Positions 1 to 7,800 of a DNA stretch of 12,314 bases are shown piece after piece (position 1 is the stretch's first letter; every line of letters begins with the position of its first letter). This DNA comes from Actinobacteria bacterium UBA5176 (GTDB taxonomy: Bacteria; Actinomycetota; UBA4738), in NCBI GenBank assembly GCA_002413305.1, contig DHWS01000117.1, positions 1,359 to 13,672 of the forward strand, in the 5' to 3' direction. The notes beneath the pieces are model-generated. The model saw only the letters and a list, made by a program, of their open reading frames with translations. It searched no databases and was not told the DNA's origin. The position numbers and the translations under genes were made by a program.

Positions 1-1228
1 CGATGTCGGGCATCTGCTTGCGCTCGGGGTTCAGGAACCGTTCGAAGATCAGCCCGTACCGGAGCGGGTCCAGGTCGGTGATCTTCAGGCTGTAGCTGAC
101 CACGCTGCCAGCAGCCGAGCCGCGCCCCGGCCCAACCCGGATCCCACGCTCGCGCGCGAAGCGGATCAGGTCCCACACGATGAGGAAGTAGCCGGCGAAC
201 CCCATGGACGTGATCACCGTCAGCTCGTCCTCGATCCGCCGGCCGATCTCCTCGGAGACCTCGCCGTACCGCGCCCGGGCGCCCTCGGCGACCAGGTCCC
301 GGAGGTGGCGGTCGAGCGTCTTGCCGGCCGGCGGCGAGAACACCGGGACGTGGAAGTCGGTGATGTGGTCGACCAGCGCGCGTTCGAGCTCGGGGATCAG
401 TTCGACCTGCTCGGCGATGTCGAGCGTCGCGTCGCAGATCCCGGGGAGGTCGGCGAACACGGCTCGCATCTCCTCGGGGGACTTGAGGTAGAACTCCTCG
501 GTGTCGAACTTCAGCCGGTCGGTGTCGGTCTGGACCTTCTGTTGCTGGATGCACAGGAGCACGTCGTGCGGGCGGGCGTGCTCCTTCAGGGTGTAGTGGA
601 GGTCGTTCGTGGCCACCATGGGGATGCCCAGGTCCTTGGAGAGCGCCACCAGCAGCTGGTTGACCTGGCGCTGCTCGGGGAGGCCATGGTCCTGGATCTC
701 CAGCCAGAACCCGCCCGGCCCGAACATATCCCGGTAGGTGGCGGCGACCTCGCGGGCCTTCTTCTCCTGGCCGGCCAGTAGCAGGCGGTCGATCTCGGAG
801 GCTAGGCACCCCGACAGCGCGATCAGCCCGGCCGAACGGTCGGCCAGCAGCTCCTTGTCGATCCGGGGCCGGTGGTAGAAGCCCTCCAGGTGGGCGTCGG
901 TGACCAGGCGGAGGAGGTTCCGGTAGCCCTGCTGGTCCCTGGCGAGCAGCGTGAGGTGACGGTACTTCTCCTCGCTCTCGCCGGGGGTCCGGTCGAACCG
1001 TCTCCCGGGGGCGACGTAGGCCTCCACCCCGAGGATCGGCTTGACCCCGGCCCGCCGGGCCTCCTCGTAGAAGGACAGCGCGCCGAACATCACCCCGTGG
1101 TCGGTGAGCGCGATGGCGGGCATGCCGAACTGCGCGGCCTTCTCTGTCAGCTCCTTGACCCGCGCAGCGCCATCGAGCAGCGAGAACTCGCTGTGGTTGT
1201 GCAGGTGAACGAAGCTGCTCTGGTCCAT
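1..1228 (-). CDS. dnaE: DNA polymerase III alpha subunit, N-terminal part (runs off the window)
   Basis: This is the catalytic subunit of the replicative DNA polymerase. The visible part is 409 codons from ATG at 1228; the gene continues beyond position 1. The PHP domain covers roughly residues 1-280, with the N-terminal [14 protein letters not shown] motif, a TDHGVMFGA motif and the later ATNDLHY motif. These metal-site motifs look intact, so this PHP domain may keep the 3'-5' exonuclease activity known for actinobacterial DnaE1; that is inference. The palm begins in the last 70 residues, with [10 protein letters not shown], the [12 protein letters not shown] nucleotide-binding loop and the FERFLNPER motif. 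The window ends inside MPDI, just where the catalytic DxD motif starts. No AGGAGG is visible; the only Shine-Dalgarno-like match is a GGGGG run six bases before the ATG, which lies in a perfect hairpin (see separate entry). A PD-(D/E)XK nuclease gene diverges from it. Confidence 0.97.
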   Translation of the reverse strand, partial: MDQSSFVHLHNHSEFSLLDGAARVKELTEKAAQFGMPAIALTDHGVMFGALSFYEEARRAGVKPILGVEAYVAPGRRFDRTPGESEEKYRHLTLLARDQQGYRNLLRLVTDAHLEGFYHRPRIDKELLADRSAGLIALSGCLASEIDRLLLAGQEKKAREVAATYRDMFGPGGFWLEIQDHGLPEQRQVNQLLVALSKDLGIPMVATNDLHYTLKEHARPHDVLLCIQQQKVQTDTDRLKFDTEEFYLKSPEEMRAVFADLPGICDATLDIAEQVELIPELERALVDHITDFHVPVFSPPAGKTLDRHLRDLVAEGARARYGEVSEEIGRRIEDELTVITSMGFAGYFLIVWDLIRFARERGIRVGPGRGSAAGSVVSYSLKITDLDPLRYGLIFERFLNPERKQMPDI

Positions 1229-1232
1229 CCAG

Positions 1233-1273
1233 CGCCCCCGTGGCGGAGACGGGGGCGGAGGGAGGCCGCCCCC
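1233..1273 (-). promoter_or_regulatory. Two mutually exclusive hairpins in the dnaE leader, one covering the ribosome-binding site
   Basis: Read on the dnaE strand, an upstream hairpin has arms GGGGGCGG (1273-1266) and CCGCCCCC (1258-1251), 8 perfect pairs with a 7-nt loop. A downstream hairpin has arms CGCCCCCGT (1257-1249) and ACGGGGGCG (1241-1233), 9 perfect pairs with a 7-nt loop. Both need the same CGCCCCC segment, so they cannot form together. The downstream hairpin ends four bases before the dnaE ATG and hides the only Shine-Dalgarno-like run, GGGGG, at a six-base spacing. The layout fits a translational on/off switch, but GC-rich DNA produces inverted repeats readily, so the function is inferred. 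Confidence 0.5.
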
Positions 1274-1280
1274 GGATCCG

Positions 1281-1300
1281 TGTGGAAAACCTGGGGATAA
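1281..1300 (-). promoter_or_regulatory. Two tandem DnaA-box-like sites between dnaE and the nuclease gene
   Basis: On the minus strand the 9-mers TTATCCCCA (1300-1292) and TTTTCCACA (1289-1281) each match the DnaA-box consensus TTATCCACA at 8 of 9 positions. They lie in the same orientation with starts 11 bp apart, about one helical turn. They fall in the divergent promoter region, upstream of the dnaE leader hairpins. DnaA binding here could couple dnaE or nuclease expression to replication initiation. No oriC genes (dnaA, dnaN) are nearby, so this is read as a regulatory site rather than an origin. Confidence 0.4.
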
Positions 1301-1309
1301 ACTACACCC

Positions 1310-1339
1310 TTGTAATTCCGTACCGCCGAAGGATAGACT
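1310..1339 (+). promoter_or_regulatory. Candidate sigma-70-type promoter for the nuclease gene
   Basis: TTGTAA (1310-1315) and TAGACT (1334-1339) each match the -35 and -10 consensus at 4 of 6 positions, with an 18-bp spacer. This is the most AT-rich stretch of the intergenic region and would place transcription start near 1346, about 34 bases before the chosen ATG. The match is moderate only. Confidence 0.35.
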
Positions 1340-1379
1340 CCCCCAGGCCCTGCGGTCAATGCCCGAGGTGGACGGCGCG

Positions 1380-2507
1380 ATGAAACTCTCGTATTCCTCG
1401 ATCTCCACGTACGAAACCTGCCCCGCGAAGTACCGCTTCCAGTACGAGGAGCGGCTTCCGACGGCTTCCTCCCCCGCGCTCGCCTTCGGCGACTCGCTCC
1501 ACCGGGCCCTCCACCGCTTCCACGACCGCCCGGTCCCCGTCCCGCCGGCGCTGGAGGAGCTGCACGAGATCCTGGAGTCCGAATGGGTCTCCGACGGCTA
1601 CCGGGACGCCGACGAGGAGGCCCTGTACCTCGACCACGCCCGCCAGGTCCTGGCCTCGTACCACCGTGAGAACGCACCCCGGTTCGCCATCCCGGCCGCC
1701 CTGGAGTTCCGGTTCCGGGTGGAGATCGAAGGGGTCGAGCTGAACGGGGTCATCGACCGGATGGACCGCATCCCGGGCGGTGGCTACGAGATCATCGACT
1801 ACAAGACCTCGCGGCGCCTGCCACCCCAGGCCATCGTCGACCGCGACCTTCAGCTCTCGCTCTACTATTTCGCCGCCAAGGAGATCTGGGGCATCGAACC
1901 GGAGCGCCTGACGCTCTACTTCCTGCTCCCCGGCCAGCGGATGACCACGTTCCGAACCACGGCGGACACCGAGGAGCTCCGTCGCCGGGTGGCCACCGTC
2001 GCCGAACGGATCGCCGCCGGGAAGTTCGAACCGCGCCAGAACCCTCTTTGCGACTGGTGCGAGTTCCAGCCCCGGTGCCCCCTGTACCGGCACAGGTACG
2101 AGAAGCTCGAAGGCGACCCCGCGCCGAAGATGACCGAGATCGTGGACGAGTGGATCGGGCTGAAGCGCCAGGACTGGGAGACGTACCGGCGCCTGGAGGA
2201 TCTCAAGAGCCTGATCAACGCGTTCTGCGAGGAGCACGGGTACCGCCGCCTGTTCGGCACCGACGGCAGCGCCATCGACCGCCGCCCCCAGCACGTCACA
2301 GCCCCCGACGTCGAACGGATCCGAACGATCCTCGAGCCGCTCGGCCTGTGGGAGCGGGTGCAGACGGTCGATCCGAAGGCCCTCTCGGAACTCATCGAGA
2401 GCCGGAAGCTCCCGCCGGCCGTGGAGGACGCCCTGCTCTCCTCCCGCGAGGAGGTCCGCACCCAGTACGCGCTCTACCTGAAGGATGCGGCCCGAAGCCG
2501 GCGCTGA
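1380..2507 (+). CDS. PD-(D/E)XK nuclease with Cas4/AddB-type iron-sulfur cysteines (RecB-family exonuclease-like)
   Basis: A 375-residue nuclease of the RecB/Cas4/AddB superfamily (PDDEXK_1 type), probably acting on DNA ends in repair or recombination. Visible nuclease motifs are GDSLH (His41), GVIDRMD (Asp126), IIDYKT (Asp140, Lys142) and a following [11 protein letters not shown] helix with the usual Gln. Cys14 together with Cys224, Cys227 and Cys233 (C-x2-C-x5-C) matches the split four-cysteine [4Fe-4S] site of Cas4 and AddB. After the cluster a C-terminal region of about 120 residues has a long charged helix, a [11 protein letters not shown] turn and a [16 protein letters not shown] segment; its role is unknown to me. 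ATG 1380 is preferred over ATG 1359 because GAGGTGG lies about nine bases upstream of it. The gene stands alone, divergent from dnaE and convergent with rluD. No cas genes or helicase partner are nearby, so the exact pathway is unassigned. Confidence 0.88.
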   Translation: MKLSYSSISTYETCPAKYRFQYEERLPTASSPALAFGDSLHRALHRFHDRPVPVPPALEELHEILESEWVSDGYRDADEEALYLDHARQVLASYHRENAPRFAIPAALEFRFRVEIEGVELNGVIDRMDRIPGGGYEIIDYKTSRRLPPQAIVDRDLQLSLYYFAAKEIWGIEPERLTLYFLLPGQRMTTFRTTADTEELRRRVATVAERIAAGKFEPRQNPLCDWCEFQPRCPLYRHRYEKLEGDPAPKMTEIVDEWIGLKRQDWETYRRLEDLKSLINAFCEEHGYRRLFGTDGSAIDRRPQHVTAPDVERIRTILEPLGLWERVQTVDPKALSELIESRKLPPAVEDALLSSREEVRTQYALYLKDAARSRR

Positions 2508-2508
2508 C

Positions 2509-2534
2509 GCCGGACGCCTTCCGGTCCCTCCGGC
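2509..2534. terminator. Hairpin between the converging nuclease and rluD genes
   Basis: GCCGGA (2509-2514) pairs with TCCGGC (2529-2534) around a 14-nt loop, within the 33 bp separating two stop codons. The position suits a bidirectional terminator, but the stem is short and no T-tract follows, so this is weak. Confidence 0.25.
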
Positions 2535-2540
2535 AACACT

Positions 2541-3467
2541 TCAGGCCCGGCGGAGCTTCGCCAACGCAGCAGCCAGATCGGGCGGGAGCTCGGCGTTGGC
2601 CTCCACCCGCGACCCGGTGATCGGATGGTCGAACGCGACCCGCCAGGAGTGCAGGAACGGCCGGGCCAGGCCGAGTGCCGCCGCGTCGTCCCCGCCGCCA
2701 CCGTAGGCCCGGTCGCCGAGCACGGGGTGGCCGGCCGCCGACAGGTGGACGCGGATCTGGTGGGTGCGGCCGGTCCGGGGCCTCGCCTCGATCAGAGCCG
2801 CCCGGGCGAACCGTTCCCGGACCTCGATCTCCGTCGCGGCGTCCTTCCCGGTCGCGGTTCGAACCCGGATCCGGGCCCCCTCCCGGGCCAGCGGCGCCTC
2901 GATCACGAACCGGTCGTGCCTCGGCACGCCCCGGACCAGGGCGAGGTAGCGCCGGTCCACCGCGTGGCGCCGGAACAGCTCTTGCAGGGCCCGATGGGTC
3001 CGGTCGTCCTTCGCCACCACCATCGCCCCGGACGTCCCCGCGTCCAGGCGGTGCACGATGCCCGGCCGGTCTTCCCCTCCCGCCGTGGAGAGCGGAACGC
3101 CGAGGGAAAGGAGCCGGTTCACCAGGGTGCCGGTTCGGCGCGTCACGGTCGGATGGGTCACCAGGCCGGCGGGTTTGTCCACCACCAGGAGGTACGGGTC
3201 CTCGAAGAGCACCGGGAGCGAGCCGGGCTCGGGGGCCAGGGCGGCCGGGCCCGGGAGCCACGCGTCCACCACCTCGCCGCCCGCCAGGCGGAAGGACTTC
3301 TGCCTCGTGCGGCCGTCCACCGTGACGCGCCCGTCGGCGATGGCACGCTGGACGTCGGCCCGTGGGACCCCCAGCCGAGCCGCCGTCACCGCGTCCAACC
3401 GTCCGGCCTCGGCCACGAAGCGCTCGCGCGTGGCCCCGGCGGCAGCTGCCATGCGCGGGGCGGTCAC
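2541..3467 (-). CDS. rluD: RluD-type 23S rRNA pseudouridine synthase
   Basis: Isomerises specific uridines to pseudouridine in large-subunit rRNA; it belongs to the RluA/RluD family. An S4 RNA-binding domain spans about residues 15-75 (RLDAVTAARLGVPRADVQ... GRVTVDG). The catalytic domain follows, with the LLVVDKPAGLVTHPT motif and HRLDAGTSG, whose Asp142 is the expected catalytic residue. The RPRTGRTHQIRVHL and HPVLGDRAYGG motifs complete the fold. The chosen start is GTG 3467, because its GTGA overlaps the lspA TGA stop, a common coupling arrangement; ATG 3452 (303 residues) is an alternative. Neither has a strong Shine-Dalgarno. With the GTG start the protein is 308 residues, normal for RluD. 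It is the last gene of the yggU-traR-lspA-rluD run. The exact uridine target cannot be read from sequence. Confidence 0.92.
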   Translation of the reverse strand: MTAPRMAAAAGATRERFVAEAGRLDAVTAARLGVPRADVQRAIADGRVTVDGRTRQKSFRLAGGEVVDAWLPGPAALAPEPGSLPVLFEDPYLLVVDKPAGLVTHPTVTRRTGTLVNRLLSLGVPLSTAGGEDRPGIVHRLDAGTSGAMVVAKDDRTHRALQELFRRHAVDRRYLALVRGVPRHDRFVIEAPLAREGARIRVRTATGKDAATEIEVRERFARAALIEARPRTGRTHQIRVHLSAAGHPVLGDRAYGGGGDDAAALGLARPFLHSWRVAFDHPITGSRVEANAELPPDLAAALAKLRRA

Positions 3468-3919
3468 GCGTTCGACCGACGGGTCCCGGCCAGCGCCACG
3501 ACGATGGCGCCGATCACGATCGCGGAGTCGGCGGCGTTGAACACCGGCCACACGTGGAAGTCGATGAAGTCGGTCACCCGCGCGTGGCCGACCCGGTCCG
3601 TGAGGTTCCCCAGCGCCCCGCCCAGGACCAGGCCCAGCCCCAGGAGCGTCGCAGCGGAATCCACCCGGAAGGCGGCCACGACGATCACCACGCTGACCAG
3701 GATCGTGGCGCCGAAGAACAACCAGGGCTCGCTTCCCAGGATCCCGAAGGCCCCGCCGGAGTTCGTCGTGTACCGAAGGTCCAGGACGTGCGGGATCAGC
3801 ACGACCGGCCCCCGGGCGGCCAGGTGGTGCTCGACCAGGTATTTGGTGAGGCGGTCCAAGGCGTAGGCGAAGACGGCGGCCGCGAAGAAGAACCCGAGCT
3901 GCCGGGGCCGGTTCTTCAC
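3464..3919 (-). CDS. lspA: Lipoprotein signal peptidase (signal peptidase II)
   Basis: A membrane aspartyl protease that removes the signal peptide of prolipoproteins after lipid attachment. The 151-residue length and four hydrophobic segments (about residues 8-23, 65-84, 88-104 and 130-145) fit the family. Conserved motifs are present: DRLTK (Asp22), TTNSGGAFG (Asn53), GGALGNLTDR with catalytic Asp108, and VFNAAD with catalytic Asp131. The start is GTG 3919, four bases after the traR/dksA stop, with a close GAGGG next to that stop. The 3' end overlaps the rluD GTG by four bases, so the two are probably translationally coupled. The lspA-rluD pairing is common in many bacteria. Confidence 0.96.
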   Translation of the reverse strand: MKNRPRQLGFFFAAAVFAYALDRLTKYLVEHHLAARGPVVLIPHVLDLRYTTNSGGAFGILGSEPWLFFGATILVSVVIVVAAFRVDSAATLLGLGLVLGGALGNLTDRVGHARVTDFIDFHVWPVFNAADSAIVIGAIVVALAGTRRSNA

Positions 3920-3923
3920 GCCC

Positions 3924-4313
3924 TCAGCGGACGCGTTCTTCGGCCTGCTTGTCCTTGATGCAGAGGTTCGCGTAGGGCAGCGCCTTCAGCCGGAGCTTCT
4001 CGATGGGCTTGCCGCACCGGTCGCAGAGACCGTACGTGCCCTCGCTGATCTTGACCAGCGCCTTATCGATGCGTTCGAGCAGGTCGCGGAGGTTGTTGAC
4101 CAGCGACAGATCCTTCTCCCGTTCGAACGTCGCCGTCCCCGCGTCCGCGTACTCCTCGTCGAACCCCATCTCCCCGGTCATCTCGGACTGGTTCGAGGAG
4201 AACGTCGACTCCTCGATCTCGTCGAACTGCGCCTGGAGGTCCCTGCGTTCGGACACGAGCCGCTCGCGAAGGGCGTCGGTCTCTCTCTTCGTGAGGGGTG
4301 ACTTGGTTGGCAT
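3924..4313 (-). CDS. TraR/DksA-family C4-type zinc-finger protein with an incomplete cysteine set
   Basis: A 129-residue protein of the DksA/TraR family, whose better-known members bind RNA polymerase through its secondary channel and tune transcription. Residues 1-95 are mostly charged helix, with an acidic stretch at about 45-58 (EMGFDEEYADAG). The zinc-finger region is GTYGLCDRCGKPI...LCIKDKQ. Cys97, Cys100 and Cys118 are present, but the fourth position, 121, is Asp instead of Cys. Asp could still ligate zinc, or the finger may be degenerate. The ATG at 4313 has only a weak AGGCGGA upstream. It lies 73 bp after yggU and four bases before lspA, so it probably leads or continues an operon with lspA and rluD. 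Whether it has true DksA-like activity cannot be told from sequence. Confidence 0.9.
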   Translation of the reverse strand: MPTKSPLTKRETDALRERLVSERRDLQAQFDEIEESTFSSNQSEMTGEMGFDEEYADAGTATFEREKDLSLVNNLRDLLERIDKALVKISEGTYGLCDRCGKPIEKLRLKALPYANLCIKDKQAEERVR

Positions 4314-4386
4314 GGGTATGGTCCGCCTGATGCTCGCTCGATGATGGGACGGGACGCCACGGACAGTGTACGGGATGGGTGCTCCG

Positions 4387-4686
4387 TCACCGGTCGGAAC
4401 GCGGCCCGGCGATCCTGGCGATCCGTTGGCGGACCTCGGCCGCGGAGAGGCCGGCCACCAGGAACGTCTTCGTCCGGGCCGTCGCGCCCGACCGGAGCGT
4501 GACCGACGACGGTGGAACGGCCAGGGCTCGGGCCAGCGCCCGGCGCGCTTCCTCGGTGGCCCGGCCCTCCACCGGCGGGGACGCCACGCCGATCACCACC
4601 GCGGCCTCGGTGGCCCCCACGCCCCGCCGCGACCGGGGACGGACCCGGACCGTCACCACCACCCCGCCCTCGATCTCCCTGATCAC
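4387..4686 (-). CDS. yggU: DUF167 / YggU family small protein
   Basis: A 99-residue protein of the DUF167 (YggU/UPF0235) family, whose biochemical role is not established. The typical core is visible: VTVRVRPRSRRGVG near the N-terminus, VASPPVEGRATEEARRALARAL in the middle and VTLRSGATARTKTFLVAG towards the end. The start is GTG 4686, supported by GGAAGGTGG a few bases upstream. In many bacteria this family sits near yggT and division genes; here it diverges from ileS. Any leader RNA for ileS extending upstream of 4687 would be antisense to the beginning of this gene. Confidence 0.85.
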   Translation of the reverse strand: MIREIEGGVVVTVRVRPRSRRGVGATEAAVVIGVASPPVEGRATEEARRALARALAVPPSSVTLRSGATARTKTFLVAGLSAAEVRQRIARIAGPRSDR

Positions 4687-4723
4687 CGCCCCACCTTCCG
4701 TGGCTCGCCCCGCCGCCCAACGC

Positions 4724-4729
4724 TACAAT
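4724..4729 (+). promoter_or_regulatory. Candidate -10 element for the ileS leader
   Basis: TACAAT matches the TATAAT consensus at 5 of 6 positions and stands out in a very GC-rich stretch. No convincing -35 box is seen 16-18 bp upstream (the best there is TGGCTC). If used, transcription would start near 4736, leaving only about 20 bases before the T-box sequence. Confidence 0.35.
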
Positions 4730-4814
4730 GGCCAGGCCCGCGAGGGCGCGCCAAGCAGGGTGGTACCGCGGGGCGCCACGCCTCGTCCCTGGAGGGACGG
4801 GGCGTTGTTCGTTC
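4729..4814 (+). promoter_or_regulatory. T-box antiterminator element controlling ileS
   Basis: The T-box core AGGGTGGTACCGCG (4757-4770) is an almost letter-perfect match to the family consensus. AGGG (4757-4760) and GCG (4768-4770) can pair with CGTCCCT (4784-4790), leaving the seven-base TGGTACC bulge that binds the tRNA acceptor end. UGGU in this bulge would pair with an ACCA end, as expected for tRNA-Ile with discriminator A. The same CGTCCCT can instead join the terminator hairpin. Just upstream, GCCC-GCGA-GGGC (4736-4747) with outer TGGC/GCCA (4729-4732 and 4750-4753) forms a stem-III-like hairpin. No Ile codon occurs between 4688 and 4757, so no specifier stem is visible where one would be expected. 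Uncharged tRNA-Ile should raise ileS expression. Confidence 0.85.
4779..4814 (+). terminator. Attenuator terminator of the ileS T-box leader
   Basis: CGCCTCGTCCCT (4779-4790) pairs over 12 positions, including one G-U, with AGGGACGGGGCG (4793-4804). The nominal two-base loop probably opens to four. TTGTTCGTTC follows (4805-4814), a moderately T-rich run. The hairpin competes with the antiterminator for CGTCCCT, which is the standard transcriptional T-box arrangement. The ileS Shine-Dalgarno lies outside it, so control of termination is more likely than control of translation. Confidence 0.75.
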
Positions 4815-4856
4815 GGTGGTGCGCGTGTCCTCGTGACCGCCAGGAGGGAAGAACGC

Positions 4857-7800
4857 ATGCCGAGGTTTCGGCCGGTGCAGACGAAGGTCGACCTCCCCGC
4901 CATGGAGCGGGAGGTCCTGGAGTTCTGGCGCCGCGAGCGGATCTTCGAGCGGAGCATCGAACTCCGGCTGGGGGCGAAGCCATGGATCTTCTACGAGGGC
5001 CCGCCCACTGCCAACGGCCGGCCCGGCATCCACCACGTCGAGGCCCGTGTGTTCAAGGACGTCTATCCGCGGTTCCGGACCATGACCGGCTACCTGGTCC
5101 CCCGGAAGGCCGGCTGGGACTGCCACGGCCTCCCCGTCGAGCTCGAGGTCGAGAAGCAGATCGGGACGAAGAGCAAGCGCGACATCGAAGCGTTCGGCAT
5201 CGCCGAGTTCAACCGCTTGTGCCGGGAGTCTGTCACCGGCTACGTGGACGAATGGGAGAGGCTCACCGGTCGGATCGGGTTCTGGCTGGACCTCGACGAC
5301 GCCTACTGGACCATGAACACCGAGTACGTGGAGAGCGTGTGGTGGTCGCTGAAGCGCCTCCACGAACAGGGCCTGCTGTTCAAGGCTGACCGGACCGTCG
5401 CGTACTGCCCGCGATGCGGGACGGCCCTCTCGGACCACGAGGTCGCCCAGGGGTACCGGGAGGTAACCGACCCGAGCGTGTACGTGAAGTTCCCGGTGAC
5501 GTCGGGCCCGGACCAGGCGACGGGCGCGGCGCTGGTGGGCTGGACCACCACCCCGTGGACCCTCACCTCGAACCTCGGTCTGGCCGTTGCTGCCGACCAC
5601 ACCTACGTTCGGGCGAAGGCCGGCGGGGAGGAGTTCGTGGTGGCCGAACCCCTCCTGCGCGCGTCGCTCGGCGAAGAGGCCGAGGTGGTGGCGCGCTTCC
5701 CCGGCACCGCGCTGGCCGGCGTCCGCTACTCGCCGCCTTTCGCCAACGTCGACGGCGACACCCACCGCGTGGTGACGGCCGGGTTCGTCGTGATGAACGA
5801 AGGCACCGGGATCGTGCACGTCGCGCCGGGGTTCGGCGCGGACGACTTCGAGCTCGGACAGCGCGAAGGGTGGCCGGCGTACCGGCCCATCGACGACTCG
5901 GGGCGGTTCACCGGCGACGTGCCCGCCTACCTGCGGGGGCGCTTCGTGAAGGAGGCGGACCCCGACATCATCGAGGACCTCCGGACGAGGGGGCTGCTGC
6001 TGCGAGCCGGGCAGTACCGGCACACGTATCCGCACTGTTGGCGGTGCGACACCCCGCTCCTGTACGTCGCCCGGAGCTCCTGGTACGTGCGGACCACGGC
6101 CCGCAAGGAGCGCCTGCTCGAAGTGAACGAGGGCGTCAACTGGTATCCCGACCACATCAAGCGCGGCCGGTACGGCGACTGGCTGGAGAACAACATCGAC
6201 TGGTCGCTGTCCCGCGAGCGCTATTGGGGCACGCCGCTTCCCGTTTGGGTCTGCCCGCAGGAGCACCTCACGGTGGTGGGTTCGCTCTCGGAGCTCTCCG
6301 AGCTGGCCGGCCGGGACCTCTCCGCCCTCGACCCGCACCGGCCGGCTGTGGACGAGGTGGAGCTCCCATGCCGCGAGTGCGGCCGAACGTCGCGCCGCGT
6401 CCCGGAAGTGATCGACGCCTGGTACGACTCCGGCGCCATGCCCTACGCGCAGTGGGGCTACCACCCGGACCTGGGCCGGGGGGTGGAGGAGTTCGAAGCG
6501 GCCTTCCCGGCCGACTTCATCTCCGAGGCCATCGACCAGACCCGGGGGTGGTTCTACTCGTTGATGGCCGAGAGCGTGCTGCTGTTCGACCAGAACGCCT
6601 ACCGCAACGTGGTCTGCCTGGGCCACCTGGTCGACCGGGACGGCCGGAAGATGTCGAAGCGGCTGGGAAACTCGGTCGACCCCTGGGACGTGATCGACCA
6701 GTACGGCGCGGACGCGCTTCGGTGGTTCCTGGTGGCGACCGGTTCGCCGTGGTCGGCCCGGCGCGTGTACCTCGAGGCGATCGAGGACGTGGTCCGGCGG
6801 TTCCTGCTGACCCTGTGGAACACGTACGCGTTCTTCGTCACCTATGCCAACCTCGATGAACCGGACCTCTCGGCGGCGCCGGCGCCCGCCGCCCGTCCAC
6901 CGCTGGACCGCTGGGCGCTGTCCCAGCTGCACGGGACGGCCGCGCTCGTCCGGGAGGCCATGGAGAGCTACGACGCGACCGGGGCCGCGCGGCGCATCTC
7001 CGAGCTGGTGGACGACCTGTCGAACTGGTACGTGCGGCGCTCGCGGCGGCGGTTCTGGGATCCGGCGCGGGCGGCCGACGGAGGCCATGAGGCGTCCGCC
7101 GACAAGCTCTCGGCCTACGCGACGTTGCACGCATGCCTGGCCACGATCGCCGCACTGATCGCGCCGTTCACGCCGTTCCTCGCCGACGAGCTGTACCGGA
7201 ACCTGGCCCTGCCGCTCTCGCCGGACGGACCGCCGTCGGTGCACCTGACCGACTTCCCGGTCGCCGACCACGCCCTGGTGGACCCCGCGCTCGACCAGGC
7301 CATGACCCAGGTCCGGACCATCGTGTCGCTGGGTCGAACGGTTCGAACCGACGCGAAGGTCAAGGTCCGCCAGCCGCTCGCCCGGGCCGCCGTCCACGTG
7401 AGCGGGGACCGTTCACACCTCACGCCGCTCCTGTCACTGGTCGCCGACGAGCTGAACGTCAAGGACGTGGCGTTCGCAACCTCGGCGGAGGAGCTGGCCG
7501 GCTGGCGGGCGAAGCCGAAGTTCCCGGTGCTCGGTCCGCGGCTGGGGGGGCAGGCCCAGGAGGTGGGCCGGGCGCTCGCGTCGGACGACGGATCGGTGGC
7601 GGGGGCTCTGGCCCGCGGAGAGAACGTCCGGCTCCGGCTCCCCTCCGGCGAGGTGGCCATCGGGCCGCAGGACGTCGAAGTCTCCCAGCAGGCCCGCGGC
7701 GGATGGGCGATGGCATCGGACGGGAGCACGACGGTCGCGCTGGACCTCAAACTCACCGACGAGCTTCGCCGAGAGGGGTCGGTACGGGAGCTGATCCGCC

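Noticed and set aside
1281..1300. DnaA-like boxes as a chromosomal or plasmid origin.
   Set aside because: Only two boxes, no clear AT-rich unwinding element, and no dnaA, dnaN or rep gene nearby; a promoter-regulatory role is simpler.
1359..1379. ATG 1359 as the start of the nuclease gene.
   Set aside because: There is no ribosome-binding site before it, while ATG 1380 has GAGGTGG at good spacing and begins directly with the conserved [13 protein letters not shown] segment.
1380..2507. The Fe-S nuclease as a CRISPR Cas4.
   Set aside because: No repeats, spacers or other cas genes occur in the window, and the protein is longer than Cas4 with an extra C-terminal region. Cluster cysteines alone do not imply CRISPR function.
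4728..4856. In-frame upstream ATG at 4728 that would extend IleRS by 43 residues.
   Set aside because: It overlaps the candidate -10 and the T-box/terminator, gives a non-homologous Arg/Gly-rich extension, and lacks a Shine-Dalgarno, whereas ATG 4857 has AGGAGG at nine bases.
4683..7397. A very long open frame (904 codons) antisense to ileS, plus many other long open frames opposite real genes.
   Set aside because: High GC leaves few stop codons in shadow frames. The translations are low-complexity and Arg/Pro/Val-rich with no recognisable domain, and ileS on the other strand is certain.
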